From Bacillus sp. (in: firmicutes) (GTDB lineage: Bacteria; Bacillota; Bacilli; Bacillales; Cytobacillaceae), in contig DMSR01000554.1 in assembly GCA_003457145.1 (NCBI GenBank), forward strand, positions 1-5,558: DNA of 5,558 nucleotides, given 5' to 3'. Below are positions 1 to 5,558 of the stretch, piece by piece. The notes beneath the pieces were generated by a model. That model did no database searches, had not been told where the DNA came from, and saw nothing but the letters and a program-made list of their open reading frames with translations. A program made the translations under genes and the position numbers. The first letter of the stretch is position 1. Every line of letters starts with the position of its first letter.

Positions 1-617
1 AAATTTCGCCTGTTTCCTTTGAATTGAAGGATTTGCCGCTTAATTTGGAACAGGAAACTCTTATAGAGGATACGATTCCGCAATTGAGCGAAGAGTTGAT
101 ATTTACCGCTCTTGCTGTTCCTAATCCGCATCTGACAGCAGTAGTCGATCAAGCACAAATGGAATCGAATCTTCAAAAGGATATCAGTCAGAAAGTAAAC
201 ATGCCTAATAATGAACTTTTCCCTGACGGTGTCAATGTTAGCTTTATCAGACTGCTTGAAAAAGCTAATATTTTCGTCAGGACATTTGAACGGGGCGTAG
301 GCTTTACGAATGCATGTGGGACAGCAATGTCTGCATCCACTCTAGTTACATGCCTGATTAAAGAGAACAATTTTGATCAGCGCATCAATGTTTATAATAA
401 TGGCGGTATGGTCCAGTGTGCGGTTCATAAACAAGATGGAACATATACCATTGATTTGATTGGAAACGCGACATTCGTATATAACGCGCATTTGAACATT
501 GATTTTACCGAGAATGGAATCATTACAGAAGTTCTGGAGCAGGAAGAATTTGATGAAGATGTTCAATACAGCAGGCTTCAAGAACATGCAAGGAATTATC
601 TAGCTAAATTTGAATGA
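1..617 (+). CDS. Diaminopimelate epimerase-like protein (DapF fold), 5'-truncated by window edge
   Basis: This is the C-terminal part of a cofactor-independent, two-cysteine amino-acid racemase/epimerase of the DapF family. The frame is open to the left edge (first full codon at 3), so the TTG at 24 is internal, not a start. DapF interconverts LL- and meso-diaminopimelate for lysine and peptidoglycan synthesis. Substrate-site residues of this half are present: Asn in VPNPH (codon 123-125), Asn in DGVNV (234-236), the Glu-Arg pair (288-293), and the second catalytic Cys in ACGT (315-317). The first catalytic Cys would lie outside the window. The usual GETLACGTG is changed to GFTNACGTA, and about 99 residues follow the Cys, against roughly 57 in typical DapF, so there is an acidic C-terminal extension. 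This suggests a paralogue rather than the housekeeping enzyme. A different substrate is possible, as in the DapF-like histidine racemase CntK. The family is sure; the substrate is not. It converges on ligD. Confidence 0.85.
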   Translation, partial: ISPVSFELKDLPLNLEQETLIEDTIPQLSEELIFTALAVPNPHLTAVVDQAQMESNLQKDISQKVNMPNNELFPDGVNVSFIRLLEKANIFVRTFERGVGFTNACGTAMSASTLVTCLIKENNFDQRINVYNNGGMVQCAVHKQDGTYTIDLIGNATFVYNAHLNIDFTENGIITEVLEQEEFDEDVQYSRLQEHARNYLAKFE

Positions 618-656
618 TTCTAATTTCATTTAGCAAAAGAGGTTGATGAATACAAA

Positions 657-686
657 AATCCTGAGGAGTATCGATTCCTCAGGATT
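657..686. terminator. Rho-independent terminator shared by convergent genes
   Basis: A perfect 11-bp stem is formed by AATCCTGAGGA (657-667) and its complement (676-686), with an 8-nt loop. On the minus strand the stem is followed directly by TTTTT, so it is a good intrinsic terminator for ligD, which ends at 709. On the plus strand the following ATTTGGCTTCTTTT is a weaker T-rich tail, so it may also stop transcripts of the epimerase-like gene ending at 617. Confidence 0.85.
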
Positions 687-708
687 ATTTGGCTTCTTTT
701 GCTTTTTC

Positions 709-2541
709 CTATCTTTTTTCTTTTAAAAATTGGAGAACGGGTTCAAAGCTCTGTTCTTCTTTTACCTTGAAATAATCACGAAAAGGACAGCCTTGTTTCT
801 GGACTCTGCGAAGGATGCGGTCCAATTGGAAATCTTCAAGTTTTAAATCCTCTTTGACTTCTTCCCAGAATAGGGGAGCTGCTACACCGGCATGGGATTT
901 CCCTCTTACTGAATAAGGGCATACAATCGTTTTTCCTTCAGCATGCTGGATATAGTCTACATAGAGTCTATTGCCTCTATTCTTCTTCAAACGCTCGATT
1001 GTGAATGAGTCAGGGTCCTTGGATACGAGATAATGTGCTATAAAGGATGTAAATAATCTTGTGTCTTCATAGCTGAAAGTATTCGTCGGCAAGGGGATAT
1101 AAACCTGAAGCCCTTTATTGCCGGATGTCTTAATAAAACTGAGTAATTTTAGTTCTTCAAGAACCTCCTTTATATAAAGCGCAGCTTTTATCGCAAGATG
1201 GAAATATTCCCTTGAAGGTGGATCAAGATCAAACACGATTTCATCCGGGCCATAGCTGTTGATTGTTTGAAAGGGTATGTGAAATTCTATTGCAATCTGA
1301 TTTCCCAGCCAGAGTAGTGTTTTTAAATTATTGCATACAATGTATTCGATTCCCTCCGATTTTTTTGTCTCAACAAAATCCGGAGCATAATCAGGAGCAT
1401 TTTTTTGGTAAAAGGCCTCACCGAACATACCATGTGGAAAACGGATGACCGTTAACAACCTATCTTTTAGGAACGGCAGCATAAAAGGTGAGATTTCCCT
1501 TAAATAATGGATGTAATCAGCCTTGCTGATGGAAGGCTCCTGCCAAAGCGGTTTATCGGGATGCGTGATCTCGATATCAGGCGGCATATTCCTTCGCTGG
1601 AAAAGAAATTTTTCATATGTACATGCTTCCGGAGTCAAATCAAATCGGAATTGGTGGAAATGCGGCTCCCTGAGCTGGTCCTCATAAATCTCCAAATACT
1701 TTACATCAAGGCAAATTCCTGGCTCGACAAAAATGTACTGATTGTTTTCGTCACTTTTATTTTCTTTAATTATTTGATGTAATGCCTGTTTTTCCTCAGG
1801 TTTAAATCCAAAGATGACAAGACCGATTTGATAAATCTCAGAGTCATTATAAACTGAAATATAGAAATAACCATTTGATTTTTCATAAGCAGTCACGAAG
1901 CAGGAAACATATTTCCAATTCTTTGCCTTTATCCAGGAATCGGTCCGTTTACCTTCTTCCCATTTACTATTGGCTTTCTTCGCGACAACTCCTTCACCGT
2001 CATACAAGACTACCTGCTCCCATAAAGACTTTAGATTTGATTCACTAGGGATGAGCTGGACATGCTTTTCACTGGCAGGGTCAGGGAAGGTGGGAAGGTT
2101 AAGTTTCTTGAACAAGGCAGTAAGCTCATTCCTTCTGGCCGTATAAAATTCTTGCGTAAGATTCTTTCCCTTAAGCTTAAGGACATCAAACACCATTAAT
2201 CTGCAAGGATTTTTTCTCGCGGTCAATAGAATCCGTTCCTCCGACCTCATTCTCCCTCGAACTTGTATCGCGCCAAAGTTAGCTTTGTATGGGTTTTCCA
2301 GAAACACAAGCTCTGCATCAAAAGTCAGCGGCAGAAAGGGCTGGAAAAGCTCCTTATATGATAGCAGGAATTCACGGATTTCTGGAAAAATTGGAAGCAA
2401 AGGTTTTCCATTCCTGCTCGTCAACTCAATATCTGTATCCCATGCCAATAAAGCACGGAACCCATCAAATTTCGTTTCATAATACCATTCATCACCTTGC
2501 GGTATATCGAATGCCAGCGTTGGGAGCATGGGTTTCAGCAT
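709..2541 (-). CDS. ligD: Bifunctional NHEJ DNA ligase/polymerase LigD (ligase-polymerase, no nuclease domain)
   Basis: This is an ATP-dependent DNA ligase fused to an archaeo-eukaryotic primase-type polymerase; it repairs double-strand breaks together with Ku. Numbered from the preferred start (610 residues), the ligase nucleotidyltransferase domain has KFDGFR with catalytic Lys24, FDAELV (Glu77), RLMVFD (114-119), EGVVAKK (183-189) and WIKAKN (203-208), followed by an OB-fold region to about 305. The polymerase domain runs from about 322: HPDK (Lys330), DLD metal ligands (Asp438, Asp440), SGNKGLQ (473-479), third metal Asp529 and PYSVR (542-546). No phosphoesterase domain is present, and length and domain order fit the Bacillus type (about 611 residues). 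I chose the ATG at 2541 because AAAGGAAGG lies 5 nt upstream. The longest frame starts at a TTG at 2592 with no good ribosome site and adds 17 polar residues; an ATG at 2565 is also possible. The stop is TAG. The gene diverges from ku. Confidence 0.96.
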   Translation of the reverse strand: MLKPMLPTLAFDIPQGDEWYYETKFDGFRALLAWDTDIELTSRNGKPLLPIFPEIREFLLSYKELFQPFLPLTFDAELVFLENPYKANFGAIQVRGRMRSEERILLTARKNPCRLMVFDVLKLKGKNLTQEFYTARRNELTALFKKLNLPTFPDPASEKHVQLIPSESNLKSLWEQVVLYDGEGVVAKKANSKWEEGKRTDSWIKAKNWKYVSCFVTAYEKSNGYFYISVYNDSEIYQIGLVIFGFKPEEKQALHQIIKENKSDENNQYIFVEPGICLDVKYLEIYEDQLREPHFHQFRFDLTPEACTYEKFLFQRRNMPPDIEITHPDKPLWQEPSISKADYIHYLREISPFMLPFLKDRLLTVIRFPHGMFGEAFYQKNAPDYAPDFVETKKSEGIEYIVCNNLKTLLWLGNQIAIEFHIPFQTINSYGPDEIVFDLDPPSREYFHLAIKAALYIKEVLEELKLLSFIKTSGNKGLQVYIPLPTNTFSYEDTRLFTSFIAHYLVSKDPDSFTIERLKKNRGNRLYVDYIQHAEGKTIVCPYSVRGKSHAGVAAPLFWEEVKEDLKLEDFQLDRILRRVQKQGCPFRDYFKVKEEQSFEPVLQFLKEKR

Positions 2542-2546
2542 TCTAT

Positions 2547-2555
2547 CCTTCCTTT
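2547..2555 (-). promoter_or_regulatory. Ribosome binding site deciding the ligD start
   Basis: On the minus strand AAAGGAAGG ends 5 nt before the ATG at 2541. No comparable site precedes the upstream in-frame TTG (2592) or ATG (2565), so this site favours the 610-residue form of LigD. Confidence 0.75.
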
Positions 2556-2676
2556 CACCAGACATATTTATATTGTTCTTGTTTTGGTTCAAACTAGTCT
2601 TCTGGGAAAAGTTTTAACGAATGAATAATCGTTTCTAATGCAAATTATTAATAACGAATATCTCCTAATAAAAAAT

Positions 2677-2684
2677 AAGGATGG
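2677..2684 (+). promoter_or_regulatory. Ribosome binding site deciding the ku start
   Basis: AAGGATGG ends 8 nt before the ATG at 2693. The upstream in-frame ATG at 2681 lies inside this site and has no spacing to its own ribosome site, so translation should begin at 2693, which also gives the family's typical N-terminus MHTIWKGSISFGL. Confidence 0.8.
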
Positions 2685-2692
2685 AAAATATT

Positions 2693-3535
2693 ATGCATAC
2701 AATTTGGAAAGGAAGCATAAGTTTCGGGCTGGTAAATATACCGATTAAGCTGCATGCGGCAACAGAGGATAAGGACGTAAAACTGAGGACACTTCATAAA
2801 GAATGTCATTCGCCAATTAAATATGAAAAGGTGTGTCCTGTTTGCGATAGGGAAATTAAAAATGAAGAAATAATCAAAGCATATGAATACACAAAAGGTA
2901 AATTTGTTGTTCTTGAAGAGGAAGATCTTGAAGCGATAAGAAAAGAAAACGAAGACAAAGCTGTGGAAATAATCGACTTTGTAAAGATATCAGAAATAGA
3001 TCCGATTTACTTCCAGAGAAGCTATTTCATATCTCCCAATGAGAGTGGAGGCAAGGCATATTCTCTGCTCAGAAAAGCACTAGAAGATTCTCAGAAGGTG
3101 GGAATTGCTAAAATCATGATCCGTGCCAAGGAGCAGCTAGCCGTTATCAGGGTATATGACAACACTCTCGTAATGGAAACAATTCATTTTCCTGATGAAG
3201 TCAGGAAGACGGTGGATGTTCCGAATGTTCCTTCAGAAGATAAGGTGACACAGAAGGAGCTTGACACGGCTATTATGCTGATTGACCAGTTAACAACTAC
3301 CTTTGAGCCAGGTAAATATACGGATGATTACAGAACATCTCTACTTGAACTGATAGAAGCAAAACGAACTGGAAAAGAGCTTGTAACACCAACTGAAAAA
3401 GAACCGGTTTCAAATGTTACCGACCTTATGGCAGCACTCCAGGCATCTATTGACAGGACCAAACCTGCAAAAGAACCAGCAAAGAAAAAGAAAGCAGCTG
3501 CCAAACCGAAAGCAAAGGAAAAGAAACAGGCTTAA
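2693..3535 (+). CDS. ku: Non-homologous end-joining protein Ku
   Basis: Bacterial Ku forms a homodimeric ring on double-strand DNA ends and recruits LigD. From the start at 2693 the protein has 280 residues, usual for the family. It opens with the family hallmark MHTIWKGSISFGLVNIP, followed by the beta-barrel/ring core to about residue 235. A His/Cys cluster (His35, Cys38, Cys48, Cys51; CPVC) sits near the N-terminus; it is common in bacterial Ku and could bind metal, though that is inference. A linker containing NVTDLMAALQASI (241-253) precedes a very basic, low-complexity tail with 11 lysines in residues 257-280; such tails in bacterial Ku help DNA binding and movement along DNA. In Bacillus subtilis the Ku-LigD pair protects spores and stationary cells. 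The gene faces away from ligD and ends near the shared terminator at 3696-3721. The longest frame begins 4 codons upstream at 2681 but is disfavoured by the ribosome site. Confidence 0.97.
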   Translation: MHTIWKGSISFGLVNIPIKLHAATEDKDVKLRTLHKECHSPIKYEKVCPVCDREIKNEEIIKAYEYTKGKFVVLEEEDLEAIRKENEDKAVEIIDFVKISEIDPIYFQRSYFISPNESGGKAYSLLRKALEDSQKVGIAKIMIRAKEQLAVIRVYDNTLVMETIHFPDEVRKTVDVPNVPSEDKVTQKELDTAIMLIDQLTTTFEPGKYTDDYRTSLLELIEAKRTGKELVTPTEKEPVSNVTDLMAALQASIDRTKPAKEPAKKKKAAAKPKAKEKKQA

Positions 3536-3695
3536 ATTTAAATATTTACAATCAATCTGCCGGACTGCTGAAAAGCATTCCTTTAAATAAAGGCAGACCT
3601 GCTGTTTATCCTGCAGCCGATTTTTACTTTGGAGTGTAAGGCAACAAAGTGTACGAAAACAGTTACTATTAAAGGAACACCTATCAAATGAAATA

Positions 3696-3721
3696 AACCA
3701 GGTGAATTCAAGCACCTGGTT
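3696..3721. terminator. Bidirectional intrinsic terminator between ku and the molybdoenzyme gene
   Basis: A perfect 9-bp stem AACCAGGTG (3696-3704) / CACCTGGTT (3713-3721) has an 8-nt loop. It can be extended by four A-T pairs (3691-3694 with 3722-3725) past one bulged base. Both strands have a T-rich 3' side (ATTT on plus, TTTATTT on minus). It lies 8 bp from the stop codon of the minus-strand gene and about 160 bp after ku, so it probably serves both, and chiefly the minus-strand gene. Confidence 0.8.
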
Positions 3722-3729
3722 ATTTGTAG

Positions 3730-4782
3730 TTATTCTGTTTTTACTGAAATTTCCATACAACCATTGTAGCCATAGCCTTTCTTATTCCATGTCCCTTCTA
3801 GTGGCTGTGTCGCCCCTGTCGAATCAGTTGCTTTCACGGCTATCTGGTATTTTTCACCTGAAAGAAAGTCTTTTTCATAAATCCATTCCACGATTTGATA
3901 TTTTTGCGGTTCTTGCTTGAGCCGGACAGCCTCCCAGTTTTGTCCTTGATCGAAGCTTATTTCTACAGTTTCGATCCTCCCAAGTCCAGTCCAGGCAATC
4001 CCCTTGATGGTGTGTTTTCCTTCGGAGATAATCTGTTTGTCCAGCGGCCTCAGAATGGTGGAATTGACTTTATTTTCTGTAACAGGCAGCTGTATACCTT
4101 CAGGGTAGTAATACACATAGTCCTCGGTTTGGAATGGACCGCGGAAGTCACTATCGATTACCGAAATTTCGCTAAGCCATTTAACTGAAGCCATACCGTA
4201 CCAGCCAGGTACGATCAGACGGAACGGAAATCCATGCTTATAAGTTAATGGCTTGCCGTTATACTCAAAAGCAACTATGACTTCAGGATCAATGGCTTTG
4301 GAAATGGGTAAGCTCCTTTCAAAAAATACGTTTTCACCGTTTTTTATTCCCGAGTCTCTGCCCCGGAATACAATTTCTTTTGCACGGCTGCTTATGCCGC
4401 AATACATTAGCAGTTTTGCCAGGGGCACCCCTCTCCAATTGCCCTCACTCATCGCGCCGCTTTCCCATTGTTCTCCGAAGACTTTCTCCTTAAAAAAAGC
4501 CCTTTTATTGCCTGAGCATTCAATCAATGCAGTAATCGATTCAGACGGGAACTGCTGTAAATCAGAATACCCTAATATTATGGGATTGTTCACCAAGCCG
4601 GAAATTTTCAGTGTTAAGGAGTCAGAAGTTAAAATGGGATACGCGAAATGATTCCTGCGATAAAATAAATTACTGGATACAGGCTGCTTAGGTTTTAAAA
4701 AGTGTATTGGAGATTCCTGGTTTTCGGGAACTAAGGATCTGGTTATTAGATAGGGTCTTACTCTCTTAAAATCAAAATGCAT
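3730..4782 (-). CDS. Sulfite oxidase-family molybdopterin-dependent oxidoreductase, cytoplasmic
   Basis: This is a single-subunit molybdopterin enzyme of the sulfite oxidase family. It has a molybdopterin-binding domain (about residues 35-215 of 350) and a C-terminal immunoglobulin-like dimerisation domain (about 244-344). Visible active-site residues are RNH (43-45, matching the substrate-site Arg of animal enzymes), the molybdenum ligand Cys89 in ECSGNKR with Arg94, NWRGVPL (115-121), the HGFPFR/PGWYG/VKWL block (183-203) and Tyr222 in EDY. The last substrate-site Arg of animal enzymes (in WNLRG) appears as Lys335 in WNKKG. There is no Tat or Sec signal, no haem domain and no membrane segment, so it should act in the cytosol with an unknown electron partner. 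Sulfite is the likely but unproven substrate. The start is the ATG at 4782, 7 nt after a perfect AGGAGG; the upstream GTG at 4800 overlaps that site. No cofactor-synthesis or redox-partner gene lies next to it. Confidence 0.9.
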   Translation of the reverse strand: MHFDFKRVRPYLITRSLVPENQESPIHFLKPKQPVSSNLFYRRNHFAYPILTSDSLTLKISGLVNNPIILGYSDLQQFPSESITALIECSGNKRAFFKEKVFGEQWESGAMSEGNWRGVPLAKLLMYCGISSRAKEIVFRGRDSGIKNGENVFFERSLPISKAIDPEVIVAFEYNGKPLTYKHGFPFRLIVPGWYGMASVKWLSEISVIDSDFRGPFQTEDYVYYYPEGIQLPVTENKVNSTILRPLDKQIISEGKHTIKGIAWTGLGRIETVEISFDQGQNWEAVRLKQEPQKYQIVEWIYEKDFLSGEKYQIAVKATDSTGATQPLEGTWNKKGYGYNGCMEISVKTE

Positions 4783-4789
4783 CGGTTTC

Positions 4790-4795
4790 CCTCCT
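4790..4795 (-). promoter_or_regulatory. Ribosome binding site deciding the molybdoenzyme start
   Basis: A perfect AGGAGG on the minus strand (within AGAGGAGGG, 4797-4789) ends 7 nt before the ATG at 4782. The longer frame starts at a GTG at 4800 and would read through this site, so the GTG is unlikely to be used. Confidence 0.85.
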
Positions 4796-4801
4796 CTCAC
4801 A

Positions 4802-4818
4802 CCTAACGTATTATTAGG
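4802..4818. promoter_or_regulatory. Small inverted repeat, possible operator
   Basis: CCTAA (4802-4806) and TTAGG (4814-4818) form a 17-bp dyad with a 7-nt AT-rich centre. It lies 4 bp upstream of the purine-rich Shine-Dalgarno stretch of the molybdoenzyme gene, where a repressor site could sit. Five-base arms in AT-rich DNA can arise by chance, so the regulatory role is inference only. Confidence 0.25.
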
Positions 4819-4955
4819 ACAAAATAGTGTAGAACCATCGACAAGAACAATTTATTAGAGGGATTTCAAAGCGAATGTCAAATTTATTAAGAATCAGAAC
4901 GCAAGTAGGTTAGAACTAAGCTTGATTGGATATTGTTACAGGGGGCGGGAACGAG

Positions 4956-5492
4956 ATGGGGAAAAAGGGTAAAGGGAGACAGTTGATTTTACCAGTGGCA
5001 TTGCTCATATTGGCTTTCGGGATATATTTCGGCTATTCAATCTGGCAGGCGGAAAATGATCTGAGTATAAAGAAAATAAGAGAAGCCGCAGCTGCTCAAG
5101 CTGAGAAGGAACAAGAAGCTGCTGTATTTCACAAGGAATCAGCCGAGCAGGATTACAAAACGGTGGGAGTTTTTATTTCTGATTCCCATGAATGGTATAA
5201 CCAGACTTTGGGCTGGGGGGCAATTGGCTCGGTAAAATGGGATGAACAGAAACAGAAAGCTGGGAATATCAATTTAGTGCTGAAGGATATCCAAACGGAT
5301 AACGCAAATTTGCAAGCTGACTTTGAAAAAATATCGGAGTATTCAAATGCTATTGCAAATGGGATAAAGGAAACGCAGACATTACTGAAAATGCACCGTT
5401 ACTTCCACGATCTCGATATAGAATTTAACGGGTATAAAAAAACAAAAGATTACTATAACATCACAGAATATAAAGCCTCAGTAAATGATTAA
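4956..5492 (+). CDS. Unrecognised protein with one N-terminal membrane anchor
   Basis: I do not recognise this family. The 178-residue protein starts with a basic segment (MGKKGKGR), then one hydrophobic segment at about residues 9-28, then a charged region. This predicts a type II anchor (N-terminus inside, C-terminal domain outside); there is no clear signal-peptidase or lipobox site. Residues about 31-65 are rich in Ala, Glu, Lys and Gln and probably form a coiled coil. The rest (about 66-178) looks soluble and helical, with several aromatic residues (EWYNQTLGWG near 79-88; YYNITEY near 166-172). There are no cysteines. The ATG at 4956 was chosen because an in-frame TTG at 4926 would put 10 extra residues before the basic segment. 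The ribosome site is poor: a GGGGG run at 4941-4945 with 10-nt spacing. It diverges from the molybdoenzyme gene and no partner is evident. That it is a real gene is supported by its coherent topology. Confidence 0.7.
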   Translation: MGKKGKGRQLILPVALLILAFGIYFGYSIWQAENDLSIKKIREAAAAQAEKEQEAAVFHKESAEQDYKTVGVFISDSHEWYNQTLGWGAIGSVKWDEQKQKAGNINLVLKDIQTDNANLQADFEKISEYSNAIANGIKETQTLLKMHRYFHDLDIEFNGYKKTKDYYNITEYKASVND

Positions 5493-5544
5493 TCCAATTG
5501 AAGCTGGGGAACATAATTAAATGTTAGGGCTGGACGAAGAGCAG

Positions 5545-5550
5545 TGGAGG
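5545..5550 (+). promoter_or_regulatory. Probable ribosome binding site of a gene beyond the right edge
   Basis: TGGAGG is followed by 8 nt up to the window end, which is ideal spacing for a start codon at about 5559. The next gene would then be co-directional with the anchored-protein gene, about 65 bp downstream and perhaps in the same transcript, as no terminator is visible between them. A frame beginning with the GTG at 5544 is also open to the edge and is the alternative. Confidence 0.45.
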
Positions 5551-5558
5551 ACATAAGA

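Larger units (their letters stand above)
2542..2692. promoter_or_regulatory. Divergent ligD-ku intergenic region
   Basis: About 150 bp of AT-rich DNA separates the two divergent starts and must carry a promoter for each gene, unless one is transcribed from elsewhere. On the minus strand TATAAA (2572-2567) is a candidate -10 for ligD; it would start transcription near 2560, just upstream of the ligD ribosome site, but no good -35 lies at 16-18 bp. No convincing vegetative or sporulation sigma-factor promoter could be read for ku. The role is inferred from the gene layout; the exact elements are not established. Confidence 0.5.

Noticed and set aside
24..617. TTG at 24 as the start of the epimerase-like gene
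   Set aside because: The frame is open to the left edge, and DapF needs an N-terminal half with the first catalytic Cys, so the gene begins outside the window.
2285..2597. Plus-strand open frames opposite the ligD N-terminus (65 and 102 codons)
   Set aside because: They are antisense to well-conserved ligase motifs, give no recognisable protein and have no clear ribosome site; they are shadows of ligD.
2622..2650. Possible sigma-G promoter for ku (TGAATA followed by CAAATTA or ATTATTA)
   Set aside because: Spacing to CAAATTA is only 13 bp, and the ATTATTA alternative matches the -10 consensus poorly, so no call was made.
3580..3650. Small hairpins after ku (CCTTT/AAAGG at 3580-3593; ACTTTG/CAAAGT at 3626-3650) as a ku terminator
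   Set aside because: Stems are only 5-6 bp, AT-rich, and not followed by a T-run; the 3696-3721 hairpin is much stronger.
3410..3760. Minus-strand 116-codon frame across the ku 3' end
   Set aside because: It is rich in Phe and Cys because it reads the complement of the Lys-rich Ku tail, and it crosses the shared terminator hairpin; not a gene.
4253..4651. Plus-strand 132-codon frame inside the molybdoenzyme gene
   Set aside because: It is antisense to the conserved molybdopterin-binding motifs and has no family features; a shadow frame.
1..5558. Mobile elements, CRISPR arrays, tRNA/rRNA genes or an anti-phage system
   Set aside because: No transposase, terminal repeats, regularly spaced repeats or RNA-gene folds were seen; Ku-LigD here is a normal chromosomal repair pair.

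Overview
The window looks like chromosomal DNA from a spore-forming Bacillaceae-type Firmicute. It is AT-rich by eye, has strong purine-rich Shine-Dalgarno sites of the AGGAGG type, and carries a two-gene Ku/LigD end-joining pair in which LigD has the Bacillus-type layout (ligase first, polymerase last, no nuclease domain). The genus cannot be fixed from this sequence.

Layout from left to right: (1) the C-terminal part of a diaminopimelate epimerase-fold protein, plus strand, cut by the left edge and ending at 617; (2) a hairpin terminator at 657-686 between convergent genes; (3) ligD on the minus strand (709-2541); (4) a divergent intergenic region of about 150 bp that must hold the ligD and ku start signals; (5) ku on the plus strand (2693-3535); (6) about 190 bp of non-coding DNA ending in a shared hairpin terminator (3696-3721); (7) a cytoplasmic sulfite-oxidase-family molybdopterin enzyme on the minus strand (3730-4782); (8) a second divergent intergenic region with a small inverted repeat next to the Shine-Dalgarno site of the molybdoenzyme gene; (9) an unrecognised 178-residue protein with one N-terminal membrane anchor, plus strand (4956-5492); (10) a short right-hand tail with what looks like the Shine-Dalgarno site of a gene starting just past the edge.

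Ku and LigD are the clear functional unit. Ku binds double-strand break ends and recruits LigD, whose polymerase domain fills or extends ends and whose ATP-dependent ligase domain seals them. In Bacillus subtilis this pair acts mainly in spores and stationary cells. The epimerase-like protein, the molybdoenzyme and the anchored protein have no evident functional link to end joining or to each other; each is separated by terminators or divergent promoters.

For three genes the longest open frame is not the likely gene. For ligD, ku and the molybdoenzyme gene, Shine-Dalgarno sites point to internal ATG starts 17, 4 and 6 codons downstream of the longest-frame starts. I see no mobile element, CRISPR array, tRNA, rRNA or convincing new multi-gene system. 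The points most worth a second look are the divergence of the epimerase paralogue, the active-site variations in LigD and the molybdoenzyme, and the orphan anchored protein.
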